Part shown: positions 25,588-33,381 of the stretch, piece after piece
Layout: the number at the start of each line of letters is the position of its first letter
How positions within the stretch are numbered: position 1 is the first letter of the stretch
NCBI GenBank assembly: GCA_021799615.1
Contig: JAJZAC010000018.1
Span: 1-34,159, forward strand
Direction of reading: 5' to 3'
Length of the DNA: 34,159 nucleotides
Origin: Actinomycetes bacterium
GTDB taxonomy: Bacteria; Actinomycetota; Acidimicrobiia; Acidimicrobiales; RAAP-2
Notes under the pieces: model-generated
The model's input: only the letters and a program-made list of their open reading frames with translations
Told to the model about the DNA's origin: nothing
Database searches by the model: none
Program-made: the position numbers and the translations under genes

Positions 25588-26682
25588 ATGCCCGGGGGGG
25601 ATGCAGTGGCGATGGGGGCTGGCGGGCCGCGGGACGAACCGTTTCCGCCGTCCGACGTGTTCACCGAGAGCATGGCTCCCCCCTATCCCGGCGAGCCACG
25701 CGTCGCCCTGCTCGGGCAGGCGCTGCTGGCCCGGTCCCACGAGGTGGCCATCGCCATCGCCGACGACTGGGCATCCAAGTACAACCCGAAGACCCCGGCG
25801 TTCGAGACCGACCTCCGTGCCGAGATCCTGCGGGTCACCCAGATCGGCAACATGGCCGTCAGCCACTACCTGATCACCGGTCGCTCCCCCTCCGACGAGC
25901 AGGCGTCGGCCATGTCGCAGACGGGCCGGGCGCCGGTGGACCGCCGGCTGGGCCTGGCGTCGCTGACCAAGCTCTACCTGTCGTGGCGCGACCACGCCTC
26001 GGCCGCCGTACGCGAGGAGGGCATCGCCCTCGACGTTCCCCCGGACGTGGTCGCCTTCGCCATCGAGGTCATCCGCCAGGGGGCGGACTCCAGCATGGTG
26101 GGGATGGCCAAGCAGTTCGACGTCGCCTTCGGCGAGTTGAGCGAGCAGCTGTCCGACGAACGGGCACGGCTGGCCCACCTGGCCGTCCACGACTCGCTCA
26201 CCGGGCTGCCCAACCGCGTCCTCTTCATCGAACAGCTCCAGCGGGCACTGGCGCCCTCCGGTCGCCGCCGAGCGAGCATCGCGCTCCTCTTCGTGGACGT
26301 CGACCACTTCAAGGACGTGAACGACCGCTACGGTCACAGCGTCGGCGACCGCCTGCTGGTCGCCATCGCCCAACGCCTGCGGGAGTCGGTGCGCCCGGGC
26401 GACACGGCCGCCCGGCTCGGTGGCGACGAGTTCGTCGTGCTGTGCGAGGACCTGCGGGGTGACGAGGACGAGGCGGTGGCCGTGGCCGAGCGGATCCGGG
26501 TGGCGCTGGCCGAGCCGGCCACCGTCACCGACCTGGTGATCGAGACGGGTGCCAGCATCGGCGTGGCCGTCGCCTCGTCGGGCGACGATCCCGAGGTGGT
26601 CCTGTCCCACGCCGACGGGGCCATGTACGCGGCCAAGCAGGCCGGGCGCGGGCGGTACGAGGTCTACCGCCCGGTGCCCTGA
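25588..26682 (+). CDS. GGDEF-domain protein (probable diguanylate cyclase)
   Basis: A 364-residue soluble protein. Residues about 25-190 are an alpha-helical N-terminal region ('LGQALLARSHEVAIAIADDW') with no identifiable sensor motif. A short coiled-coil-like linker ('FGELSEQLSDERARLAHLAVHD') leads to a GGDEF domain starting 'DSLTGLPNRVLF'. The active site is an intact GGDEF near 278-282, and an inhibitory I-site RxxD (RPGD) lies five residues before it. It should make cyclic di-GMP from two GTP, with product inhibition. No EAL domain follows and no membrane segment is present. The ATG at 25588 is preferred over an upstream in-frame start at 25543. Confidence 0.93.
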   Translation: MPGGDAVAMGAGGPRDEPFPPSDVFTESMAPPYPGEPRVALLGQALLARSHEVAIAIADDWASKYNPKTPAFETDLRAEILRVTQIGNMAVSHYLITGRSPSDEQASAMSQTGRAPVDRRLGLASLTKLYLSWRDHASAAVREEGIALDVPPDVVAFAIEVIRQGADSSMVGMAKQFDVAFGELSEQLSDERARLAHLAVHDSLTGLPNRVLFIEQLQRALAPSGRRRASIALLFVDVDHFKDVNDRYGHSVGDRLLVAIAQRLRESVRPGDTAARLGGDEFVVLCEDLRGDEDEAVAVAERIRVALAEPATVTDLVIETGASIGVAVASSGDDPEVVLSHADGAMYAAKQAGRGRYEVYRPVP

Positions 26683-26731
26683 TCCCGCCCCCTGATCCCG
26701 CCCGGTGCCCCGGTTCCGGCGGTGCCCCGGC

Positions 26732-27898
26732 TCAGGCCCGGCCCAGGATGAGCCCGCTGGTCGGCACCCCGGTACCCGAGGTGACGAGCACGTGCTCGAC
26801 CGCGTCGACCTGGTTGTGCGACGTGCCCCGGATCTGACGCACGCCCTCGGTGATCCCGTTCATCCCGTGGATGTAGGCCTCGCCCAGCAGGCCGCCGTTG
26901 GTGTTGATGGGGAGGCGCCCGCCGATCGACAGGTTCTCCACGGTGGCGAACTCCTTCGCCTCCCCCCGCCCGCAGAACCCCAGCTCCTCCAGCTGCATGA
27001 GGACGAACGGGGTGAAGTGGTCGTAGAGGAATGCCGTCTGGATGTCGTCAGGTCCGAGCCCCGACATCTCCCACAGCCGGCGGCCGACCACCCCCATCTC
27101 GGGCAGGCCGGTCAGGTCGTCCCGGTAGTAGCTGGTCATCGACTCACCGTCGAAGGTCGCGCCCTGGGCGGCGGCGACGACGACAGCGGGCTCGTGCCGG
27201 AGGCTCCTGGCCCGTTCGGTGGACGTCACCACCACGGCCACCCCGCCGTCGGACTCCTGGCAGCAGTCGAGGAGGCGCAGGACCGGCTCGACGATCCACC
27301 GGGAGGCCTGGTGGTCCTCGACGGTGATGGGCCGGCCGTGGAACCAGGCGTCGGGGTTGGTGGCCGCGTGCGTGCGGTCGACCACCGCGATGGGGGCGAA
27401 GTCGGCGTTGGTGACGCCGTAGGCCTCCATGTAGCGACGGGCGTGGAGCGCCACCCACGAGGCCGGGGTCAGCAGGCCGTAAGGCCCGTACCACGACAGG
27501 AAGAGCGGCATCGACGTGAGCGTGGAGGCGAACCCGCCGAACCGCATGCCCGAGCGCTCGTTGAAGGCCCGGTAGCACACGACCACGTCGGCCACCCCGG
27601 TGGCGACGGCCATGGCCGCCTGGAGCACCGTGCCCGCCGCCGCCCCGCCGCCGTAGGGGACGCGGGAGAACATGGACAGCTGGCCGATGCCGAGGTTGCG
27701 GACGAGGTCGATCTCCTCGGTGGTGTCCATGGTGAAGGTGACGAGGCCGTCCACGTCCGCCGGCGACAGCCCGGCGTCGTCGAGGGCGGACTTCACGCAC
27801 TCGCAGGCCAGCTGGAGCTCGGTGCGCCCCGACTCCTTGGAGAACTCGGTCTGGCCGATGCCGCAGATGGCGGCCCGCCCCGACAGCCCGGCCGTCAC
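26732..27898 (-). CDS. ltp2: Ltp2-like thiolase-fold aldolase
   Basis: A 388-residue thiolase-superfamily protein of the lipid-transfer/SCP-x type: 'AAICGIGQTEFSKESGRTELQLA', 'VPYGGGAAAGTVLQAAMAVATGVADVV', 'RAFNERSGMRFG', and 'LPINTNGGLLGEAYIHGMNGITEG'. The usual nucleophilic Cys of true thiolases is absent (YGGGAAAG). It resembles mycobacterial Ltp2, which with the DUF35 domain of ChsH2 performs retro-aldol cleavage of a steroid side-chain hydroxyacyl-CoA. It is the last gene of a four-gene run, overlapping chsH1 by ATGA. Another acyl-CoA substrate is possible, because no ring-degradation genes are in the window. Confidence 0.88.
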   Translation of the reverse strand: MTAGLSGRAAICGIGQTEFSKESGRTELQLACECVKSALDDAGLSPADVDGLVTFTMDTTEEIDLVRNLGIGQLSMFSRVPYGGGAAAGTVLQAAMAVATGVADVVVCYRAFNERSGMRFGGFASTLTSMPLFLSWYGPYGLLTPASWVALHARRYMEAYGVTNADFAPIAVVDRTHAATNPDAWFHGRPITVEDHQASRWIVEPVLRLLDCCQESDGGVAVVVTSTERARSLRHEPAVVVAAAQGATFDGESMTSYYRDDLTGLPEMGVVGRRLWEMSGLGPDDIQTAFLYDHFTPFVLMQLEELGFCGRGEAKEFATVENLSIGGRLPINTNGGLLGEAYIHGMNGITEGVRQIRGTSHNQVDAVEHVLVTSGTGVPTSGLILGRA

Positions 27899-28365
27899 TG
27901 CGTCACCCCCGCCACCGGGAGGGACAGCTCGGCGGTGCCGGTCACGTGGTCCCCCAGATCGCCCGCCGCCCGGAACGACACCTCGACGATCGCCTCGTCA
28001 CCCTCGACGCGGGTGGCGGTCACGGCACCGGTGTAGGTGAGGGTGTGGCCGGGGAACACGGGCACCCCCAGCCGGATGGCCAGCCGACGCACCATGGCGT
28101 CGGGCCCGGCCCAGTCGGTGAGGAACCGGCTGCAGTAGGCGGTGTCGGACAGGATGTTCATGAAGATGTCCGGTGCCCCCTGGGCGTTGGCGAAGTCACG
28201 GTCGTGGTGGGCGGGCATGAAGTCCCGGGTGGCGATGGCGCCGGCCACGATCAGGGTGGCGGTCACGTCGATCACGAGCGGGGTCAGCTCGTCCCCCACC
28301 GCGATCCCCCCGGCCCCACCGGCGCCGCCACGAGCTGCCACCGGCGTGTCGAGCGCCCCGCTCAC
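27895..28365 (-). CDS. chsH1: ChsH1-like MaoC hydratase subunit
   Basis: 156 residues with a hotdog fold. The stretches 'ATRDFMPAHHDRDFANAQG', 'DIFMNILSDTAY', 'FLTDWAGPDA', 'IRLGVPVFPG' and 'LGDHVTGTAELS' follow mycobacterial ChsH1 almost segment by segment. ChsH1 is the catalytic hotdog partner (Asp/His in the DF...HHDRD segment) of a heterotetrameric enoyl-CoA hydratase acting on a three-carbon steroid side chain. The extra N terminus is Gly/Ala-rich. It overlaps both neighbours by ATGA, so subunits are likely made in fixed ratio. Confidence 0.88.
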   Translation of the reverse strand: MSGALDTPVAARGGAGGAGGIAVGDELTPLVIDVTATLIVAGAIATRDFMPAHHDRDFANAQGAPDIFMNILSDTAYCSRFLTDWAGPDAMVRRLAIRLGVPVFPGHTLTYTGAVTATRVEGDEAIVEVSFRAAGDLGDHVTGTAELSLPVAGVTQ

Positions 28366-28817
28366 CGGTCCGCCCCCGTTCCCGGGTCAGGCGCCGCCCC
28401 GGCCGCGCCGCCAGGGCCGCCGCCGGCCGGCACGAACTGCGGGAGCACGACGTCGTTGTCGAAGTGCTCGAAGCGGACCTCCACGGCCATGCCGATCGAC
28501 GCCTCCTCCGGTGTGGTCCCGACCAGGTTGGACACCAGGCGGGTCCCCTCCTCCAGCTCGACCAGGGCCACGATGAAACGCTCGTCGAACCCGGGGAACT
28601 GGGGGTGGCGGGGCATGACGAAGCTCAGGACCGTCCCCCTGCCCGACGCCTCGATCGCCTCCCACGAGAGCGACGTGCAACGCGGGCACATCGGGCGGGG
28701 CGGGTGGCGGAGCGTCCCGCACTCGGTGCACCGCTGGATGAGGAGCCGGTGGTCCCGGACCCCCTCCCAGAAGAAGGCGGTGTCGGGCGTCATCGACGGC
28801 GCCAGCCGCCCGCTCAT
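28362..28817 (-). CDS. DUF35 (zinc ribbon + OB-fold) protein, equivalent to ChsH2 C-terminal half
   Basis: 151 residues: 'TPDTAFFWEGVRDHRLLIQRC', a zinc ribbon with Cys at 30, 33, 44 and 47, then an OB-fold ('GRGTVLSFVMPRHPQ', 'FIVALVELEEGTRLVSNLVG', 'IGMAVEVRFEHF'), and a Gly/Pro-rich end. In mycobacteria this domain is fused to the hotdog half as ChsH2 and has lost the ribbon Cys (from memory of the M. tuberculosis protein); here it is a separate gene and keeps all four. DUF35 proteins bind acyl-CoA and partner with thiolase-like aldolases such as Ltp2. Both ends overlap neighbours by ATGA. Confidence 0.88.
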   Translation of the reverse strand: MSGRLAPSMTPDTAFFWEGVRDHRLLIQRCTECGTLRHPPRPMCPRCTSLSWEAIEASGRGTVLSFVMPRHPQFPGFDERFIVALVELEEGTRLVSNLVGTTPEEASIGMAVEVRFEHFDNDVVLPQFVPAGGGPGGAAGAAPDPGTGADR

Positions 28818-29365
28818 GACGGGACCCCCTCGGGTCGGAACTTGAGGATGCGGAAGCGTTGGCGCCCCACCACCTCGCCGTCCCCGTCGGTGTAGGTGGT
28901 GGCCCACGTGACGAAGCGACCCGGTCCCAGCCGGGTCTGCTTCTCCTCGGACACGTCCTCGAACACCGTCTCGGCCGCCACCACGTCGCCCGGGTGGAGG
29001 TAGCGGACGAACTCGAACTCGGAGTTGGTGGCCAGGGTGGCCACGTAGCCGGCCCGGTCGAACAGGTCGAGCGGTCCGGGGCCGTCGGTCGCCACCGGCG
29101 ATCCGCCCCGCTCGGCGATCCCCGTCAGCTCCGGGGTGGGCATGGTCCACGTCTGGAGCATCAGCGGAGGTGCCACCACCTGGCCGAACCGGCTGACCGC
29201 CGCCGCCTCGTCGTCCACGTAGACGGGGTTGGCGTCGCCGAAGGCCGCCGTCCAGTGCCGGATCATCGGCCGGTTGACCGGATCCGGGGCCACCTGTGGA
29301 CCGCCCCGCGACACGAACGTGCCCACCAGGGCGGCCAGCCGCTCGTCGAGTGTCGGATCGCTCAT
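28814..29365 (-). CDS. MaoC-like hotdog protein, equivalent to ChsH2 N-terminal half
   Basis: 183 residues: 'DPVNRPMIRHWTAAFGDANPVYVDDEAA', 'VVAPPLMLQTWTMPTPEL', 'LFDRAGYVATLATNSEFEFVRYLHPGDVV', ending 'RQRFRILKFRPEGVPS'. These align in order with the N-terminal hotdog of mycobacterial ChsH2, and the protein ends where that one continues into its DUF35 domain. It should pair with the ChsH1-like subunit and shape its acyl-CoA tunnel. It is the first gene of the coupled set; a G-rich run (GGGGGGAG) immediately precedes the ATG at 29365. The frame is open further upstream to 29893 but overlaps the divergent ligase gene. Confidence 0.88.
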   Translation of the reverse strand: MSDPTLDERLAALVGTFVSRGGPQVAPDPVNRPMIRHWTAAFGDANPVYVDDEAAAVSRFGQVVAPPLMLQTWTMPTPELTGIAERGGSPVATDGPGPLDLFDRAGYVATLATNSEFEFVRYLHPGDVVAAETVFEDVSEEKQTRLGPGRFVTWATTYTDGDGEVVGRQRFRILKFRPEGVPS

Positions 29366-29456
29366 GCTCCCCCCATCCGGCTCACCGCCGGTGTCGTGCC
29401 CGTCATGCCCCCCGGACCGCCGCAGCGTACCCGGGAGGCCGGAGCTGGGACACTCG

Positions 29457-29476
29457 TTACCCATGGGCACAGGTAA
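29457..29476. promoter_or_regulatory. Inverted repeat at the ligase start region
   Basis: TTACC-10 nt-GGTAA lies across the proposed ATG at 29463, with CCCATGGG at its centre, in the short divergent gap between the ligase and the hydratase/aldolase operon. If the true start is one of the later ATGs (29481 or 29499), the repeat would be a candidate operator shared by both transcripts. It does not match the KstR or KstR2 motifs as I know them. Confidence 0.25.
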
Positions 29477-31265
29477 TGCCATGGACACCGGGGGACCCAT
29501 GGACGCCGGAGAGGCGATCACGACCGGCGTCGGCGCTGCGGGAGGGGATGAGGCGAGTGGAGCGAAGGAGCCACTCGCGCCGCTGCCACCACCCGGGCGG
29601 GACACCGTCGCCGGGCTGCTGGCGACACGAGCCGGCGACGGCCGGATCGGCCTGGTGGCCGGCAGATCGGCCTGGACGTGGGACCAGGTGGTGGGCGAGA
29701 GCCGGGCCCGTGCGGCGATCGCCCTGGCCCACCGGCCGGCCGACCCGGGTACGCCGTTCCACATCGGGGTCCTGCTGCCCAACGTCCCCGAATACCTGTT
29801 CTGGCTGGGTGGGGGCGCGCTGGCCGGTGCGGTGGTCGTGGGGATCAACCCCACGCGCAGGGGGGCTGAGCTGGCCCGGGACATCACCTTCACCCGGTGT
29901 CACCTGCTCGTGACCGACTCCGCTGGCGCTTCCCTGCTCGACGGCCTGGAGACCGGCATCACCGAGGAGCGCACGATCCGGATCGATCGCCCGGCACCGC
30001 CGCCGGCCACCACCGGGACGGCCAGCACGGCACCAGGCCCGGACGAGCCCGCCGTGCCGCCCCGGCCTGACTCGCTCTACCTGCTCCTGTTCACGTCGGG
30101 CACCACCAGTGCCCCGAAGGCTGTCCGCTGCACCCAGGGGCGCCTGGCCGAGATCGCCGAGCGGGCGGGCCAGTACTACGGGTTCGGTCCCGACGACGTC
30201 TGCTACTGCCCCATGCCCCTCTTCCACGGCAATGCCATCATGGCCCTGTGGGCCCCGGCGCTCGCCGCCGGGGCCCGCGTCGCCCTCGCACCCGCGTTCT
30301 CCGCCTCCGGGTTCGTCGACGACGTCCGGCGCCACGAGGCCACCCGCTTCACCTACGTCGGACGGGCCCTCGCCTACGTGCTCGCCACCGAGGAGCGGCC
30401 CGACGACGCCGACACGCCCCTCCGCTTCGGGTTCGGTACGGAGGCCTCCGCCCGGGACCGGGTGGAATTCGAGCGGCGGTTCGGGTGCACTCTGGTCGAG
30501 GGGTACGGCTCCAGCGAGGGCGGGTTGGCCATCAACCGGTCTCCCGACACGCCGCCTGGCGCCCTGGGGCGCCCCACCGACGACGTGGTCGCCGTCGACC
30601 CCGACACCAGCAGGGAGCGGGAGCGGGCGCGGATCGGTCCCGATGGCCGGCTGGAGAACCCGGCCGAGGCCATCGGCGAGCTGGTGAACCGCTCGGGACC
30701 CGGGAGCTTCGAGGGCTACTGGCGCCACCCGGAGGCCGACGCGTCCCGGGTGCGCAACGGGTGGTACTGGACCGGCGACCTCGGCTACGTGGACGAGGAC
30801 GGCTTCGTGTGGTTCGCCGGGCGCACCGACGAGTGGCTCCGGGTGGACTCGGAGAACTTCGCCGCCGCGCCCATCGAGCGGATCCTCGAGCGCCATCCCC
30901 ACGTGGTGGCGGCCGCCGTCTACGCCGTGCCCGACCCCCGCACCGGTGACCAGGTGATGGCCGCCGTCGAGCTTCGCCCCGGGGTCGACCCCGGCACCTT
31001 CGCCGCCGGGGTCGGGTCCTTCCTGGCCAACCAGGCGGACCTGGGAACCACGTGGGCGCCCCGCTTCGTCCGGGTCTTGGACGCGCTCCCGCTCACCGCC
31101 ACCGGCAAGATCACCAAGTCGCCGCTACGCGCCGACGCGTGGCAGTGCAGCGACCCGGTCTTCGTCCGGGACGGGCGCGAACTCGCGTACCGGACCCTGG
31201 TCTCGGCCGACGCCGCTGCGCTCGACGCCGAGGTGCATGCCCACGGCCGGCTCGGACAGTGCTGA
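29463..31265 (+). CDS. fadD17: FadD17-like acyl-CoA synthetase (AMP-binding)
   Basis: A 600-residue ANL-superfamily ligase forming acyl-CoA by way of acyl-AMP. Motifs: 'LLLFTSGTTSAPKAVRCT' near 207, 'CYCPMPLFHGNAIM', 'GYGSSEGGLAI' near 347, 'YWTGDLGYVDEDG', 'FAGRTDEWLRVDSENF' near 450, and the catalytic Lys in 'TGKITKS' near 549. Phrases such as 'VGINPTRRGAELARDI' and the 'AFSASGFVDDVRRHEATRFTYVGRALAYVLAT' region follow mycobacterial FadD17, a steroid-induced ligase. About 40 N-terminal residues are low in complexity, so the start may instead be 29481 or 29499. It diverges from the ChsH/Ltp2-like operon and could activate its substrate. Confidence 0.9.
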   Translation: MGTGNAMDTGGPMDAGEAITTGVGAAGGDEASGAKEPLAPLPPPGRDTVAGLLATRAGDGRIGLVAGRSAWTWDQVVGESRARAAIALAHRPADPGTPFHIGVLLPNVPEYLFWLGGGALAGAVVVGINPTRRGAELARDITFTRCHLLVTDSAGASLLDGLETGITEERTIRIDRPAPPPATTGTASTAPGPDEPAVPPRPDSLYLLLFTSGTTSAPKAVRCTQGRLAEIAERAGQYYGFGPDDVCYCPMPLFHGNAIMALWAPALAAGARVALAPAFSASGFVDDVRRHEATRFTYVGRALAYVLATEERPDDADTPLRFGFGTEASARDRVEFERRFGCTLVEGYGSSEGGLAINRSPDTPPGALGRPTDDVVAVDPDTSRERERARIGPDGRLENPAEAIGELVNRSGPGSFEGYWRHPEADASRVRNGWYWTGDLGYVDEDGFVWFAGRTDEWLRVDSENFAAAPIERILERHPHVVAAAVYAVPDPRTGDQVMAAVELRPGVDPGTFAAGVGSFLANQADLGTTWAPRFVRVLDALPLTATGKITKSPLRADAWQCSDPVFVRDGRELAYRTLVSADAAALDAEVHAHGRLGQC

Positions 31266-31501
31266 GCCTCGACGACGGCCGCGCCGGACAGTATGTGCCC
31301 CGCCAGGTGACTATCCTGCCGCGCGTCCGCTCCGCGGGATGCAGGTGCACGCACGAACGTTGCCGGGCTGCTCGACGTGGCGGTTGTGCTGGCAGGCGCG
31401 CCCTCGTGAACGCCCGCCCCAGACCAGATGGTCGCAATACGGGTTCACAGGTACCGGCCCGCATGGTCCCGATGTCGGACCGACGAGTCGGCCCAGACCC
31501 G

Positions 31502-33121
31502 TCATCCTGCAGGCGTCGGGAGCTTCGTCGTCCCTCTCCGGGAGATCGAGACCTTGGCCGGTCCGCCGTTGTAGTCGACGGTGACCGTCACGAGCGGCGC
31601 CGGCTGGACCACGGCGATCTCTGGACCAATAAGGGTGGGATAGCCGGGGGAAGACTCCGGTCGCCAACCGTCCGAGTACAACAACCAATCGACGCCGGCG
31701 ATCACCGCGTACGACTCCGTGAGGCCAGGCGGAGCCTGAACGACGAGGCGCCCTGGCGGCACGGCTCGCTCGATTCGTTCGGTCACCACTCTCACTTGGC
31801 TCATGGCGGGCCAGCCCTCTGTCGGGCCGGTGTTGGCAGCAGAGGCATGCACGACCAGAGCGCTGTCGGCGGTGATGACGGAGAGCGCCACTGCCACCGG
31901 AACCGCAGCCATCCAGCCCGGCACCCGGAACTGGTGGCGTCCGTCGGGTCCGGTCCGTCGTTGCCGAAGTCGTCGATCGGCGGCAATCGCCAACTCGCCG
32001 AGGGAGTAGCCGGCGATCAGGAGCACGGCCATGCCCACCGGCCAAGAGCCGGGGTCGATGTAGGAGAACGTCAGCAACTGCGACGTCGGCAATGACGCCA
32101 GGGTCCACACCCACGCCAATGAGATGACCAGTACGACGATGGCCAATGCGGCCAAGTCGCGTCGCGTGGTGACCCACGCAATCACTGCGCACAGGCCCAA
32201 TCCGACCAGGACAGCAACGCCCATCCACGCCGGGTGGCTGTTTGCGTCAGCGATCATTGCGAAGATGTTGATCATCGAGACCTGCCCTCTTCCCCACCAG
32301 ATGGGGTGGGGGCCGACGGAGGCGGCAAGTGCCCGGAGGCCGAAGGCGATCCCGGTCGCCGGGCCCGTATGTCCCTGGGATTGCAGGAGCAAGGTCAGGT
32401 TGCCAGGGCGTGACGTGAACTGCTGGACCAGGGGAGCGGTCCAACAGACCACTCCAATCAGGATGCCCGTGGGCAACCACCAACTGATCCGTCGACGACG
32501 CGTCATCCCTACGATCGGTGCCACGATCACGCACGACAGCGATCCGATGGCAAACATGAGATGGCACTGGGTGGCGAAGGACGCGGCGGCCACCAGTACC
32601 GGCCACCACTGGAGCCGTCCGACGGCCACCGCCCATGCAATGGCGGCGGTGGACACGAACCAGACCGTTCCCATGTGGGCGTTCCACGTCGGATCCAATG
32701 CCAGAGCCGGGAGTTCGGCGACCACGACGACGACGATGGTGGCCACTGCCACTGCGGCCGGCCAGCCCTGTGCCGACCAGGCGGCCTCCACGGCCAGACA
32801 CACACCCACCACGCACAGAAGGGTCGCACCCCACAGGCCGCCGTGGAGGTGGTCCAGGTGAACCGGGATCGTCAAGAGCCAGAAGAGCATCGGCCCCGGG
32901 TCGAAGACCGCGTGGCTCGAGGTCACATGGGTGAGCTGACCGACCAGCGGCGGATGAGACGAGAGCTCCAGCCACGAGCGGAACACGATGGCGCCGTCAT
33001 CGCCCTGCGGTACCCATCCGTGCGCCAGCTCCACGCCACCCGCTACCACGAACGGGGTGGCAACCACGGCGTGACAGGCGATCCGCACTGCCCGGCGCGA
33101 CAGGTGCCGGCCTAGCGACAA
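31502..33121 (-). CDS. Polytopic membrane protein, GT-C glycosyltransferase-like
   Basis: About 539 residues with roughly ten hydrophobic helices, for example 'AVAVATIVVVVVAELPALAL', 'AWMGVAVLVGLGLCAVIAWV' and 'LAALAIVVLVISLAWVWTL', and a C-terminal soluble part of about 130 residues. An acidic 'QGDDGAIVFRSWLEL' in the first extracytoplasmic loop recalls the Asp-containing loop of GT-C (polyprenyl-phosphate-sugar) transferases. I do not recognise a specific family, so function is tentative. The start shown is TTG with no good ribosome binding site; a downstream GTG is possible. GC is lower than to the left (37/60 in 32101-32160 against 45/60 in 30601-30660), suggesting a different origin. Confidence 0.75.
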   Translation of the reverse strand: MSLGRHLSRRAVRIACHAVVATPFVVAGGVELAHGWVPQGDDGAIVFRSWLELSSHPPLVGQLTHVTSSHAVFDPGPMLFWLLTIPVHLDHLHGGLWGATLLCVVGVCLAVEAAWSAQGWPAAVAVATIVVVVVAELPALALDPTWNAHMGTVWFVSTAAIAWAVAVGRLQWWPVLVAAASFATQCHLMFAIGSLSCVIVAPIVGMTRRRRISWWLPTGILIGVVCWTAPLVQQFTSRPGNLTLLLQSQGHTGPATGIAFGLRALAASVGPHPIWWGRGQVSMINIFAMIADANSHPAWMGVAVLVGLGLCAVIAWVTTRRDLAALAIVVLVISLAWVWTLASLPTSQLLTFSYIDPGSWPVGMAVLLIAGYSLGELAIAADRRLRQRRTGPDGRHQFRVPGWMAAVPVAVALSVITADSALVVHASAANTGPTEGWPAMSQVRVVTERIERAVPPGRLVVQAPPGLTESYAVIAGVDWLLYSDGWRPESSPGYPTLIGPEIAVVQPAPLVTVTVDYNGGPAKVSISRRGTTKLPTPAG

Positions 33122-33381
33122 CTGGCTGAGTCAGCTACGTCGATTCGCTTGATGGCGTGGCCTCCCGTCGTGGCTGTCTAGCCGACGGATCGTACCCGAA
33201 CCAGCCCTAGGTGGCTGGTGTCTTATGGGGTGAGGGATCCGCTGACCAGCAGCTGAGGAGCTGACGCTGCCAGGGTTGGACGGGTTGCATTCTGGTGCCA
33301 GAACGCCAGCCGGATGGGCGTCACCTCGGTAGACGGCGGTGACGGGGATCGGTTGGGTCTCTCGAGGCTCTTCCGCGTCCG
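33122..33381. other. Intergenic region between membrane protein and transposase; hairpins, no gene seen
   Basis: These 260 bases contain ACCAGCC-CTAGGT-GGCTGGT (33200-33219, perfect 7-bp arms) and CAGCT-GAGG-AGCTG further right. The first lies downstream of the transposase and upstream of the membrane-protein gene on the minus strand, so it could be a terminator. The terminal inverted repeat of the insertion sequence should lie in or near this region, but its other end is outside the window and I cannot define it. Confidence 0.45.

Noticed and set aside
31266-31501. Possible small gene or RNA between the ligase and the membrane protein
   Set aside because: Frames here are Arg-rich shadows and no tRNA-like or known RNA fold could be recognised by eye.
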